This document shows, one piece after another, positions 47,859 through 60,182 of a DNA stretch of 64,000 bases. The stretch covers positions 1,488,001 to 1,552,000 of the forward strand of contig QYRS01000013.1 in NCBI GenBank assembly GCA_006503535.1. The letters run 5' to 3'. Numbering within the stretch: position 1 is the first letter of the stretch; each line of letters opens with the position of its first letter. Source of the stretch: Arthrinium phaeospermum (taxonomy: Eukaryota; Ascomycota; Sordariomycetes; Amphisphaeriales; Apiosporaceae). The translations under genes and the position numbers were made by a program. The notes beneath the pieces are model-generated. The model did no database searches and was not told the origin of the DNA. It saw only the letters and a program-made list of their open reading frames with translations.

Positions 47859-49238
47859 ATGGCCGAGTCTACGAGCGACGCCACGACGACTTCGGCACAT
47901 GATCGTGCCGCGGCCTACTTAGCGAATGAGCGCTTCCACCAACGATTCACGTTGCCAGCCACTGCTGAACACGATGCCCTCGTGGTGAGCTACGCAGACG
48001 CAGGTCGCGATGCTGGCGACGATCCCAAAGCAGTCCCGACTATGCTGTACATGCCGGGCATGTTCTCCTCGCGTCTCTTCGGGGTCTTTCCACTGCATGC
48101 TCTGGGACAAAAACTAGGGGTGCGGGTTCTAGTCATTGACCGGTATGTGTTCTCAACCTGCGGCGTGACAGATCCTTGGGAGACCATACTCAATATCTGA
48201 CAACCATGTCTCCGCCCAATAGTCCCGGCATGGGCTACTCTACCAACGTGCCGCTTCCGCAGAGACTCGCTGTATGGCTCGAGACAGCGACTGCACTTCT
48301 TAAGCATCTTGGCATCGACCACGTCGCCCTTGTTTCACACAGTGCTGGAACAATCTACAACCTCAATCTCTTGTACCACTTCCGTGATATCTTGAGTCCC
48401 ACCAAGCCGTTCGTCGCGTTATTTGGTAGGTTGCTCGAATGCTCCAAGTCGTTCAGGGTCAAACATCGGAGAACGATGAGCTACCCGGCACTTGTACTTC
48501 GAAACGTACTAACGCCTTGTAGCACCTTTTGTGCACCCTACGCACTCTCGGGTTGTATACTTGCAGATGGCTCAGTGGTTACCAAACCAAGCGTTCAATG
48601 CCTGGCATCATATCCCACGACTGTTCGTCACCAAGGCGCAGCCTGCCTTTGCTTCAAGTGGAGCGGTGTTCACCAAGGCCACCAGCGCCATTTTTGGGAA
48701 ATCAGGCAACAGCAGCAATGAGGGCCATTCGTCTTCTCGAAGATTAGAGAAGAAGTATGGGATAGCTCGCGATCTGCAAAGAGAATTGTGGGAACTGGTA
48801 CCCAAAACAATGTTTGAAGGGCAAACAGTAGGCGCAGACAGCGAGGTAATGCAGTGCTTGAAGAAAGGAGCCGCCGGGACGTGGGGGAAGTGTGACGATT
48901 ACCCAACCTTTATTCGAGATTTGGCCGAGCTAGAAAGGAGCAGAGGTCTCGGAGAAGGAAGGGCAAGAGTCAAGGTGCGTGTATACTTCGCCGAGACCGA
49001 TGCGATGATTGGACAACGAGGCCAGGTTTACCTGGAGGAATGTTGGGCTGGAAAGGAGGGTGAATTCAAAGACTGCATCGACTTCGCGGCCGAGTCCATC
49101 AAGGGGACCGATCATGACACGGTATCCGGCAAGCTAAAGGTCTGGGAAGCCATCTTCCACGAAGCGGGCGGGAAGAAAACACGCCACTCCAGCACCACTT
49201 CAGCTGAAGGGGAGACTCAAGTGGGACTGGACGGCTGA
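47859..49238 (+). CDS. Alpha/beta hydrolase
   Basis: Exons 47859-48142, 48223-48425 and 48523-49238 give 400 residues with closed phases. Features of the fold: MLYMPGMFSSRLFG (oxyanion-hole region) after the first core strand, VLVIDRPGMGYST, and the nucleophile elbow VALVSHSAGTIYN with Ser as the catalytic residue. An acidic residue in YFAETDAM and a late His in GTDHDT are candidates for the rest of the triad. It resembles uncharacterised fungal alpha/beta hydrolases rather than lipases, and there is no signal peptide, so it is probably cytosolic. It lies 600 bp downstream of the aromatic monooxygenase on the same strand, which makes cleavage of a ring-derived ester or diketone possible, but this is inference. 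Confidence 0.85.
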
Positions 49239-51656
49239 ATCCCTTCAGTCGGAAGATTTAGGACTCGAATGTTCCGTTTCCTGCCCTCCTGATATATGCT
49301 ACAAACAAGCCCAGTGCGAGCATACATCATTGACAGTTTTGTAGGTGTTTAGAAGGTGTCGAACAGCGCTCGCGCTTCAGACCGGGATGCGGAGATATCG
49401 GCAATGCGTATTGATGTAGATAAATCAAATCCCTGCAATACCCGAGTGACCCGGGCAAGATGGGTAGAGGTGTAGATCAGATGCAGTATCTCCTTCGAAG
49501 GAGAGCGAAGCTAGCTAGGTAGTTAGTCGATCCCACCCATATGGGAGCATTTGAGCTGCCCCGACGAAGACCGGAACCCCATTACTACTGACGTATGGTT
49601 CGTACTTGTATAGCTACCGGGGGCAAGCAAGTAGCGGTGGTTACACCAGACACGCAGATTGGCACGCAGATGAACGGCTATCTGTTATCAAACCGCACAT
49701 GTACCTGTGTCTACGCCAGTGTTGGGGTCCGGATGCCAGCCATGGCAGCGTGCAGGAGACCATTCGGGATGAGACATTGCCGCCCCGTTTTCCATGTCCA
49801 TGAATAGTACCTACATAAGCGGGATACCGTTCACCACGTGGATTGCTCCCATCCTTCTCGGCTCAAGGCACGAGTCAACGAGTCAGGTCTCTCCATGGCG
49901 CCGGCTGAGCTAAGCCAAGAAAGCCTACATGCCCAGGCCCGTATTGGATGACTTGCTGCGGACCCTGGACTACTGAAACGGCTTCCTTCGAAGCTTATTT
50001 CAACAACACATGGAACTTGAGGCCAGCCGCAATCCTCCAACTGCGGATATGTTCAGTGTTGGCTGTAAGTGATACGCGCCAAAAACTGCTGCCAGATTCG
50101 GACTGAGGGGTGCAGTAGGCTCATCTTCACCATGGCGGCCGGATGGGAACGCATATGCAAAATTGAAATTAAGCAGGTGTCTTAACAAGATGACACCATT
50201 TGTAAGCAACTTGGATTTGTCAAATCGGTGCCGCCGGGAAGGCTTATCCACGCTACTTCGGATGCACCTTGGTAAGTGCTGAAAAGTCGGCTGGTGGCTG
50301 GCCTGGCCTGTTGTTCAAAGGTCAAATCTCGAGCGAGTACAAACGTTGTTTCGAGGCCTGCAGGCGTCTCGGCGTGAAAGTTCAGTTGGTAGGAAAGCGT
50401 GATTGTTCCTATCAAATTTACGGGGGTTGCCGGGGTCGGTCCGGGCTGATGGGCGTTGGAAAACCTGATTGAAACCGACCAGACAGGAGGAATGGATGCC
50501 CGCAGATCTGTCAGTTGTCAAGGAGGGGCAGCCCATGATGAAGTGGCACCATCAACATGACAGCATGCCCAGCATGTGCTGCTTTTCGAGATTGGGTCCA
50601 ATGTTATTTTCCACGTTATTGACTTTGCCAATCTTATTTGCGTACCCTTGACGTGTGTGTTTCTGTCTCCTGCCCAGACTCCCAGACTCGCCAGACTGTT
50701 CCTGCCGGCCGTGCTTTTTTAACTCTTTTCGCTTTCAGTGACGCCATTGCCAGTGGCATCCAATGGGCGCACCTGGAACGACATGCACATCCACCTGCTG
50801 CGGCCGTGCCTTCTTTACTCCAGCATTTCCATCCACACGTACACGTACAACCTGTCCGCCCCAACAAATAAACCCCGTCACATCTTCTTTCTATTGACCG
50901 GTATTGGGCGATCTCCAAGAAGGAAACGTTTGAGGCATGAACTGACCGATGCATCGTTCCAGTGCCGTGTTGCCATTTGCCATCTCCGCCTGAGCTTTTT
51001 GTTAGTCACACACAACCGAGAGGCCCCACGATGGAAATAAATCAGAAAACCGCAGGAAAACAGCCATCCATCGGGTCACCGGTCGTCCCCCGTGATCCAA
51101 TCCCATGCTGCCTGACCTTGTGTTTCCCGGTTCTGCCGAGTAAGAATACGAAACTTGCAGTCCGTTTTGGGCCTGCTCCGTAATCTCCTGTACTGATATG
51201 CGTGCCCTACCTGATGTTTGGCCGTGTCGAGTTAATTGCATTGAGCCTGTCCGTTTCTGTGCCCATCATATCATCCATTCTTAAGGCACTGCTACATTCA
51301 TTCGTAAGCAAGTGGTGGTCCCGCTGCATCCGAGTCACGAAGAAATCCAGGACATCCATCCCAGCCAGACCTTGCTGCTTGCCTTAGGCCGATCAAATTA
51401 CATGACATAACCTGCACTTATACACTTCCGTGACCCGGCCTTCCCTTGTTTGGATTTCCTTCTGACGATCGGGCAATGCTGAATGTAAAAACCTAGTTTT
51501 CTTCCTGCACCTCGTCTTTGTCTTTCTCAGTCCCTGGTAACATCGCATCACCCAGAGCCCAGCCATACCGCCCAATCTCTCTCTTGCACTTTGCCCTCTC
51601 CCCGCTTGCACACACCATCTCACCCTTCCCCCCTTCCACCTTCAGCATCCGGTAAC
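49239..51656. other. Intergenic region of 2.4 kb
   Basis: No gene supported. The last 250 bp are C/T-rich and form the likely leader of the methyltransferase gene. Short open frames elsewhere overlap on both strands without motifs. Confidence 0.45.
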
Positions 51657-52959
51657 ATGGCCGCTGTCACATCTACGCGGCCAGAGCAGCTGCCTCCCCT
51701 GGATGCCGCCACCAGATCCAGCAGCGAGAGTCCCCGATCAAGTAACACCAGCAACGAGAAGATCAACGCCTTAGCACCTAACCTGGGCCGTGATGCGCCA
51801 TCCAAGAAGTCGTCTTCTCCCGTAGATCGCTCTGCGTCGACAAAAAGATGGAAGACGTTCCGCGCTTCGTTCAAACACCTCTGGAACTTGACACCCAAGG
51901 AAGTCGAAGACTTCATGGACTCTTATGTTATTTATAACCTAGACTGGGAAAATGAGAAGGAAATGATCGATGCGTTGGGCCCAGATTATCAACAACGCGT
52001 AGGCTCCTGTCTCAAGTCCTACTATGGTATCATGAATCATCTGTGAGTCCCCTCTTTCTCGGCACCTTTTGCCGCCGGCGTACTACGTTGGGGGTGCATG
52101 GTCCCCGTATACACATATGCGAAAGCAGAGATACTGATAAAGCTGCAGCTGCGCTCTCGGCGATGTGGAAAAAATGTACATCCCGCCGCAAATGGACAAA
52201 CAAGCATCCGTCTTGGACAACCAGCTACTGTTTGAGGAAACCATTGCCAGAGACCTGGGTCTGAAAGCAGGCGATCGCGTCTTGGATCTGGGATGTGGCC
52301 GTGGCCGTGTTGCCGCACATATGGCCAAGTACTCGGGCGCGCAGGTTACAGGGTTAAACATTGACCCCAACCAAATCGCGCAAGCCATCAGCTTCAACAA
52401 GGAGATCGGACTGAGTAACGAATTCGTGGAACATGACCTGAACGACCTGCCTCTGCCCTTTGCCGACGCATCGTTTGATGCATTCTACGAGATCCAGGCC
52501 CTGAGTTTGTGCAAAGACCCGCGCGCGCTCTTCCAGGAAATCTTCCGAATACTGAAGCCAGGCGCCAAATTCATCCTCTGTGACTGGGTGAGCTTGCCGG
52601 CGTATGATCCCAAGAACGCCGAGCATGCCGAGCTCATGCGCCGGGTCAAGCCGTTGATTGGCGCTGTCGGGACCCCAACCCCTAGCAGCTTCGAGGCAGC
52701 CCTACGAAGTTCCGGGTTTAGCGTATCGCGCTCCGACAATCCCAGCATTGACGACCTTCAAGCTCCACTGATCGACAAAGTGGATATCTACTTCAGGGCC
52801 ATGCGGCAAGCCATCCTCGCCGGCGTCAAGCTCCACCTGGTGCCGTACCACTTCAAGACGCTTATCAACCGGCTCTGTCTGGACGGCCAAGCCTTTGTGA
52901 AGATGGACAACATGCGCTTATCGACGACGACGTATCGCGTTGTGGCGGAAAAGCCCTAG
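51657..52959 (+). CDS. Sterol C24-methyltransferase-like SAM methyltransferase
   Basis: Class I SAM-dependent methyltransferase related to Erg6. Exons 51657-52042 and 52149-52959 give 398 residues. The N-terminal 60 residues are Ser-rich and disordered. The SAM site is RVLDLGCGRGRVAAHMA, followed by VTGLNIDPNQIAQA, ASFDAFYEIQALSLCKDP (post-motif II) and IFRILKPGAKFILCDW (motif III region). These correspond to the Erg6 GCGVGG, GLNNN and EIFRVLKPGG stretches, but the sterol-binding tyrosine-rich YEYGWG segment of Erg6 is replaced by VIYNLDWENEKEMID and a shorter lead-in. It is therefore a paralogue, perhaps acting on a specialised sterol or other polyprenoid, rather than housekeeping Erg6. Frame intact. 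Confidence 0.87.
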
Positions 52960-53673
52960 AGTCAGCGAGCACATTCCATGCTCACTCACATTGAGCATTT
53001 CCGGAACACCAATTCCTGAGCTTGTGGTCTTGGTTTAATTTTAATGCGCAGAGGAAGACTCATATCGAATAGCATCTTCCCCTTTCTTTCTTCCTTCCTT
53101 CGAATCATACAGTAGCTCGGCGTCTGGATCAATTTTTCTTTTCGATATTCACTGCCAGATGCGTCTGTCGCGCTTTTGGCGATGCCTGCATCTTGGCAAA
53201 TGCCAATGACTTTACCAGCTAGGCTCTTACCAAAGCTCACCAGCTCATGCCATTTGATTCGCATCATGAAAACGACCAATTTTCACTCTGGCTAGGAAGG
53301 GTTGAGAATGTACCACGCCTTTAGGGGTTTCTCAGGGATGACTCCATGTATGTGCAGCCATCTTCCATATTGTTTGGAATAGGCCTCCGTAGGTAGTTAA
53401 GAAATCCAACTCTCAATCCTGTACATTAGCCTCCAGATCAGCTTTGTCTTGTACGGTCAATGCTAATCCATCGGCCAAACTGCCGTTTGCATTTGGCGCC
53501 TTTGTTAGTTACCTCCACAATGAAACAGGGCAGTTCCCGCCGGTCCAAACAATGCAAGTTTCGCTCGTTAGTTATACGGCACGGAAGATGAGGCAGTTTT
53601 GTCATTGACGTCGAAGTTGCTAGATGATATAGTGAGGCATGATGAGCCTACTGCTGCTTGGCCGAGCGCACAA
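52960..53673. other. Intergenic region; may contain a missed first exon
   Basis: The open frame of the next gene extends upstream of its first ATG to a stop codon near 53570, reading EDEAVLSLTSKLLDDIV. A small upstream exon is therefore possible but could not be placed. Otherwise no gene is seen. Confidence 0.4.
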
Positions 53674-55639
53674 ATGGTTTCGGATCGTCTTTCCCAAGTG
53701 AACGCAGCAGATGGGTGGCCCGCGAGTTACAATCATCAGATGGAGGGCGATCAGAAGGAAAGAGCTGAACACCGGACGACTATAGGCACCTTTCCCGAAG
53801 GAGAGAGCCTCCCGACCTTCACATACACAACATTGAGTGCTTCAGATAGCGAGTCTCAGGGGAGTCGGGATCCATATTTGAATGGGCACGAAGAAGGCAA
53901 CGGCATTCCGTGCTACCCGATCTTTGGTAAGTGACTTTCGGGTCTGGTGTCTTCAGGGTGTCTCTAATTACTGAAACTGAATAGGCGACATTCACCCGGA
54001 CTCTTCAGCCACAGAAAACACCAACCCCCACGCGAAGGCCCTCGATATCCAGGCGCGGGCCCAAGACTATCCACGGTGCGTCTGGAGCCGGCGGGATGCG
54101 TTGCAGCGAGCCACTGCTGCGTGGCTCCATGACTCGAACCAGCGCCGCGTCTTTGAGCCGGAACACGCGCCGTGCGTCGTGTGCCACGCCAGCCCGTCGG
54201 ATCTCGTCGCCACAGTGCTGGAGCCGGACCTCGGCTTCAGTAGCAGCCTGACCCTGCAGTACAACGATCTCGAGAACTACGCCTGGTCCTTTGGCCACAA
54301 GTACGTCGTCCGTGAGCGGCAGGACTGGACGCTCCACCCGGCGCGGCTGCCGGCCGAGGTCGAGGCCGCCCGGTTGCTGCGGCGTAGGCCCGAGACCGCT
54401 GGAATGGCGCCTGTGCCGGTGCCCGAGGTCGTGGCGGCGTGGAAGGAGGGCCAGGTCGCCATCACCATCACGGAGCGGGCCCGCGGCAGAACGCTGGCCG
54501 AGGTGTGGGATGGGCTCGGGATGGAGGAACGGGAGAGTTACGCGCGGCAGGTCGGTGGGTACGTCGCGCGGTGGCGAGCGATTCGGTCGCCCAGTATGCA
54601 GGGAGTCGACGGGGGGACCATCATCAAGTGCGACCACCTCCCGGGAGGCGGGGAGGATGGCCGCCGACCCATGAGGTTCGACACCGCCGAGCAGTACAAG
54701 GAGAGGCTGCGGGAGGAGCTGGGGGCGATCGAGGTAGACGACGCGAGACAGCAAATCGACGAGGCCCTCAAACACCTGCCAGACCCGGAACCATTCACTC
54801 TGACGCACGGGTACCTGGACTTGGACCACGTTTTCGTCGACGCGGGGCGCGTGACGGCTATCGTGGGCTGGAGCCGGGCTGCGTATTTGCCCGTCTGGGC
54901 CGAGTATCTCGGTCTCTGCACCGGCTACGACGGGCGGCATCGGGAGTGGAAGGAGCTCGTACTGAGGAATGTGCCTGAGTGCTACTACGGTAGGGCTCCG
55001 GTGGAACTCCTAAAGGGCTACCGGTATCTGCGGAATCAAAATCGGAAGGCGCAGTCGCTTGGGAAAGAAGATGCCGCAACTAGCCGGTGTGTAGGCAGAT
55101 GCGATTCGTGTGACGAAGAAAGAGAGATGGTCCGGGCCGGGGAAGGGGGCAATAGAAGGGGATCCTCGGCCCGTCGGGCGAGACGGCTCGAAGAGGAGCG
55201 GCAGACGGCTCTTGAAAAGGGGGCGGCGGACTTCCAACGTACCAAGAAGAAGACCTGGGCGCAAAAGAAGGAGGCAGCACAGCCTGCGGACATGGCGAAA
55301 GGGGATGATGGTGATGAACTAGTCGAAGCGCAGAAGGGGCTAGAGGCCACCGAGGAGCTGTCGTCTTCCATGTTCTTTCTCAATTTGGAACAGGAGCGGG
55401 CCCGAGCCCAAGCTACGAAAGCGGCTCTGCAGAGACCCTTGGGCCTGCGTCCTAGCGGCGGCGGAGATGGAGGAGGCAGTCACAGGCGCACCGTCTCTGC
55501 ATTTCCAACCTTTACGATTAATCGAAATCGCAGTCCTTTCAGGTACAAACCCCAGGACAAGAATGAGAAAGCGAGACGCCCCAGTGAGCTGGAGTCTCCG
55601 CGTGTCGCAAAACTGGTAGATGAACTAGGCTTCGAATAG
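53674..55639 (+). CDS. Aminoglycoside-phosphotransferase-fold protein, probable pseudokinase
   Basis: Exons 53674-53926 and 53985-55639, 635 residues from the first in-frame ATG (MVSDRLSQV); the true start may lie further upstream. The central part has the APH/choline-kinase fold as used in many fungal proteins: VVRERQDWTLHPARL, a helix with VEAARLLRRR, VAITITERARGRTLAEVW, then LTHGYLDLDHVFVD and VTAIVGWSRAAYLPVWAEY. In active members the last two read HGDL....N and IIDWE. Here the catalytic Asp is Tyr, the Asn is His and the Mg-binding Asp is Gly, so phosphotransfer is unlikely. A Cys pair (CVGRCDSC) and a highly charged coiled-coil-like tail (about residues 485-545) follow. Function unknown; a scaffold or binding role is possible. 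Third-position GC is high in the domain. Confidence 0.78.
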
Positions 55640-55958
55640 GAGGTTCTGTAGAATAAGAGGAGAAGCCCTTCAATGGTGTTTGTGCAAAGCGGCGAGACAC
55701 GTATCAACGCTGTATGCATTTCGTCGTCTGTTTTGCAAAGAAACACACCAGGAACGGAGGGTGTATAGTAACATTGAGACTTGTATGAAGGCCCAAGTTT
55801 AACTGTATAAGTCTATAGAACGAGCAGAACGCAACTCTACACCACAAGCTATTATAGGGGCCTCACTACCAACCCATTAGAGAGAAGTGCAACGCCCATA
55901 ACACCGGCGACTGACCTCCCAGTTCCACTTCACATCCTTCCACAAGCAAATCCCCCCT
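55640..55958. other. Convergent 3' intergenic gap
   Basis: 319 bp between the pseudokinase stop and the stop of the small secreted protein gene. Nothing is recognised. Confidence 0.5.
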
Positions 55959-56529
55959 TTACGAGAGGTCAGTAATGGAGAAGTCCGCTTCGCCATTGTA
56001 CGCTTGCGAGGTCCCGTCGGCGGACTCGGTGACGGGGAACACGCTCGCCTGCCACTCCCTGAATCCCGCGACCCGCTGGCCGGTCTGGGCGTCGACCCGG
56101 TACGTCACGACCAGCAGGTAGGGCCCGCTGGTGCCCGGCCGCGAGGGCTCGTGCCGGAACTGCCACTGGAAGGCCGCGTCGTCGCAGGCCCGCCAGGAGA
56201 CGTCGGGCAGCAGGCCACCCTCGGCGGCGGGGCCGTTGAACGCGCACTTGGTGGTGGCGCCACCTTTGAAAACGCTGACGGTGAAGCTAACTCTGCCGTT
56301 GTATGGATAATTAGTCGAAGTCTCTACACATATGCCGTAATTCTTCACCCAAGAGTGCATAAGAGGGGGCTGAAAGGCCTTACTGTGCGTCTGGCTTCGT
56401 GGGCTGGGTGGATGCAGCGAATCCGGCAATGTTGATCTCGGATGGTACGTTGGCACGGGCGTGCGGTGCGGCGGAGGTGAGGGAGATGCTGCTGCTGAGA
56501 ACAGCTGCTATGGCTGCGAGGACCTTCAT
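55959..56529 (-). CDS. Small secreted protein, possibly AA1-like
   Basis: Complement exons 56384-56529 and 55959-56292, 159 residues. The signal peptide is MKVLAAIAAVLSSSISLTSA, with likely cleavage after APHARA or just before it. The mature part has two cysteines only (TTKCAFNG and WRACDD), which could form one disulfide. The arrangement VSFTVSVFK, CAFNG, WRACDDAAFQWQF, then YLLVVTYRV resembles the beta-rich AA1-like domain (Alternaria allergen Alt a 1 superfamily); this is a pattern judgement, not an alignment. A TATA box lies 185 bp upstream. Such proteins are often secreted in host contact, but no effector role is shown. Confidence 0.72.
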
Positions 56530-58441
56530 ATTGTAGTTGTCGGATGATGGTAGTCTTTAGATGTATGGTTCAAAACCCCAGTGTGAGAGTGATGGAGATG
56601 CAGGTTGAGTGTGCTATGCCAATAAGGTTTTCGTTGGAGAGAGACTTGAGGACAATGAATCGCAGTGACGGAAGACCTGTCAATAGAGTTGGATTGGAGC
56701 AGACTCGATGCCCTTTTATACCCGGCTTTCTTGGTGATTCGTCTTGGCAGAGAAGCATCGTATAGCAAGCACAAGCCCATGCCCATTCATTTCGCTTTGG
56801 GCCCTGTCAGCCTGCGGTGGTGGCGCGGCTTCCATGTAAGGAGCGAAGTCGGGAAGACTCGACACGGGCCTCGACTGCCGTCGCTGATGTCCATATCAAG
56901 TGAGAGTGCGAAAGGCGGTGGCTGCTGACTTGGCGCATGCCAGTATGCCAGCAGGGACTTCGTGTTGGCAGGGACGACCACGGCATGGCTTTTCTAGCCC
57001 CGAAGGCCGGGGGCCAATCGGGACAGGCCCCTTTGGTTTTCGCGGCAGCCGGCAGCCCAGCTGACTTTCAGCTCCGCCTTATCCGTCAGGCTCGGCCGTC
57101 TCGCTGACGATGGTCAGAAATCATGAGATGTCACCTCATTGGAGACCGAGAAGCCGCACGTACTGGAAATCTCGGGATTGTCGTGTCATCTTGCTGTTTG
57201 CTCTCTAAGGGGGTGGGCTTTTATATCGTCAGGGGGTAACGTAACATTGCCCAAGTCTAACGTCCTCCCCTTGTAGGAGCCCAAGCGTTCATTGAACCTG
57301 CGGCTGCGGCGCCAAATTTATTTAATGCTGGATGCAAATATGAACGTGGCCACGCCGGGAATTGAAAAGGGGACAGAGGTTGAACGCAATTGCCATCATC
57401 TGTCTGTATTGACATGGGGCAGAGAGGAATTGATTCGACATGCAACCCCCCCAAACACAAAAATTCGACGTCATGGAATGACCAACCCAAAGTCTAAATA
57501 CTGCCAGTAGCCACGATATTGTTTGTTTTTGATTGACTAGAAACGCTTTACCTAGTTCCTGCAGATCAGCAACCAAGTGGGCTTTTCTGGCTGCAGGGTC
57601 AAACGTTAGCCATCTGCAGGCAGCCGTTGTTGATGTGGTAGTAGGAAAGAAGATGCAGCAATCCTTGGCTCGTAAGATGCGCCCAGGACGGTATCAAGCC
57701 ACCGGGGGGCTGAGCTATGTTTCGACGTCTTTTTTCTTCTTCCTTTTTCTTCACTGCTCTTCCACAAACAAATTGAAGAAGTCGTCTGACCCAGCTTACA
57801 CAGGCGACGCCCGTTTCCTAGCCAGAAAAACAACTACCGACATAAATCCTTTGATTAACCGACATACACCGCAGCCTCCCGAGGTAAGCAGCCTTCACCC
57901 TTGCATTGGCTAGGGATGGTTTATCATTAACAGCCCGTTTCCTAGGACCAGACTGATGCTACTTCCCCGCAGTTCGTGCAGTAGGCTGTCAGCTCCGGGA
58001 TGCTTTGTTGTTGTTGATTGGGCAATCCAGCCATCTCAGGGGGGGTCTTGATTTGACAGCTGCACGCCGCGTCCACAGCTTACCTTACATGTCGCTATCC
58101 ATAACGTTTCGGTCGGGAAGGTGACACCACGGGACCAGATGCAACTCTTACCGGATTGGCGGTCAATCTGCCATGCCTCCCCCAGATTTTGACTAGGGCC
58201 ATCCCCGCGCCCTCGCAAACTGGAGTATGTATCTGGGAGACCAAGGGCATGTTTTGATAAGGCATGTATCTTGTAATGTGTAGCGACTGAAAGCTTACAT
58301 CGACATCGCGAAGACTATTTGAAGGCTGCAACATCTCGTCCTTCTGCTCCTCCATTCCCTGGGCTCCTGGCTTTCTGTCTCCTCGGCAGACCGATCCTCT
58401 CATTCTACCTGGCACACAGAAACCCGGCAAAAGAAGGCATC
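56530..58441. other. Divergent intergenic region of 1.9 kb
   Basis: Shared upstream region of the small secreted protein (-) and the transporter (+). A T/C-rich stretch is at about 57725-57770. No gene is seen. Confidence 0.45.
56714..56720 (-). promoter_or_regulatory. TATA box of the small secreted protein gene
   Basis: TATAAAA on the minus strand, 185 bp before the start codon. Confidence 0.5.
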
Positions 58442-60182
58442 ATGTCAGACAGTGGAGAGAAAGGCGAGGCTACTCCGCATCATGTCGAAGGGGGTCATAT
58501 TAAACATGTAAGTAAGGATCATGGACGAGGAAGCTCGAGCTTTAGACTAAGTCGCAGCCCAGGCCGCCGTCAGCACTATCCTGACCTCCAACGCTGCCGA
58601 GCGCAAACTGCTCTGGAGGCAGGACAAGCGCATCATCCCGCTCTCGGCCGGCATCTACTTCCTCTGCTACCTCGACAGGTCCAACATCGGCAACGCCAAG
58701 ATTCTGAACAACGCCAGCCAAGATGATATGCAGACCGAGAACCACATGTCAAACTACCAGTTCAACGTGGCGCTGATGATATTCCTGATCGGATACTTCG
58801 TAAGTTGTTACTGAAGCCGATGACAGAGAATAGGGATGACGGCACAAAACTCTAGCTCTGAAAAGAACCAGCGGCCCCTTTCTAACATCATTTTCCCACG
58901 TCAGCTTTTCGAGGTGCCCTCCAACATCATGCTCAAGAAGCTCCGCCCATCGCGCTGGTTGGCCATCATCATGTTCTTGTGGGGCGCCATCACCATCGGC
59001 CTGGGCGGCACCAAGACGTACGCCGAGGTGACCGTGGTGCGGTTCCTGCTGGGCGCCGCCGAGGCTGGGTTGTTCCCGGGCCTGGTCTACTATCTGACCT
59101 TCTGGTACAAGAGCGACGAGCGCAGCGTGCGCGTGGCCTTCATCCTGGCCAGCGCGACGTTGGCCGGGGCCTTCGGAGGCGCCATCGCCTACGGCATCGG
59201 CCACATGAACGGCACCGCCGGGCACGCTGCCTGGCGGTGGCTCTTCTGGCTCGAGGGAATCCCCTCGTGCCTCTCCGCCGTCGCCGTCTTCTTTTTCCTG
59301 CCTGACTTTCCGGAGCGCGCGAGCTGGCTCTCCGAGGCCGAGAAGGACCTGGCCATCCAGCGCCTGCACCTCGAAGGCAGCAAGGGCGAGGGCAAGGGCG
59401 TCACCTGGGCCGACGCCAAGGCGACAATCATGGATTGGCGGCTGTACGGGCACTACGCCATCTACTTTGCTGTCTCCCTGCCTTTCAGCTCCCTGTCGCT
59501 CTTTGTGCCGTCGATCACACAGGGATTAGGGTATAAGGATCTGGAGGCCCAACTCATGTCTGTGCCGCCTTATGCAGTACGTATCGAGCCGTAGTCTAGC
59601 CAGAAAGTGATAAGGTCCACAGCTAACCACCGTTTCTTCTACAGGCAGCTTATGGTAAGCGCATTCCACTGACGATACTTTTCTGATGCGAGACTAATCG
59701 GACGAGGAACAGTCTCCCAGATCTTAGTTTCCTGGTCCGCCGACCACTTCAATAGCCGTGGTTACCATTGCGCAGGTGCTGCTTTTGTTGGCGCCATTGC
59801 GTTCCTTGTATCTGCCGTGCTACCTCCTGACAACTACGGCGGTCGGTATGCCACTCTTATCATCGGCTCTGCCGGGGCCTTTGCGTGCGTGCCGCCGATG
59901 CTGGGGTGGCTCTCATCGAATATTTGGACGACGGCCTCGACGGGACTTGCCATTGCTATCAATGTGAGTATCGGCGCAGGACTGGGTCAGATACCCGGAG
60001 TTTGGATCTACAAGGCGGAAGAAGCCACGGAGGGCTATCCCACTGGGCACGGCGTGAACTGTGCTATGCTCTTTGTGGTGACTATCGGGGCTATCGGGCT
60101 GGTCATCTTCTACCAGCGTAAGAACAAGAGTATTCAGAGCTTGGCTATTGAAGGGGACGAGGTCAGACTGTACAAGCTCTAG
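58442..60182 (+). CDS. MFS transporter, Dal5/anion:cation symporter family
   Basis: Plasma-membrane permease of the allantoate/nicotinate/carboxylate type. Exons 58442-58511, 58552-58799, 58905-59576, a 10-base microexon 59645-59654 and 59713-60182 give 489 residues. Motifs: IPLSAGIYFLCYLDRSNIGNA in helix 1, LFEVPSNIMLKKLRPSRW, VVRFLLGAAEAGLFPGLVYY, WRWLFWLEGIPS and SWSADHFNSRGYH, all typical of the family. Twelve hydrophobic segments are present. The microexon GCAGCTTATG supplies the codons of YAAAYVSQ in helix 7. The first intron as read is only 40 bases (58512-58551), shorter than usual here, so the exon 1/2 junction is the weakest part. The substrate cannot be named; small organic acids, vitamins or dipeptides are known for relatives. 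Confidence 0.88.

Noticed and set aside
54005..54940. 311-codon open frame on the minus strand
   Set aside because: Antisense shadow of the pseudokinase exon, produced by high third-position GC.
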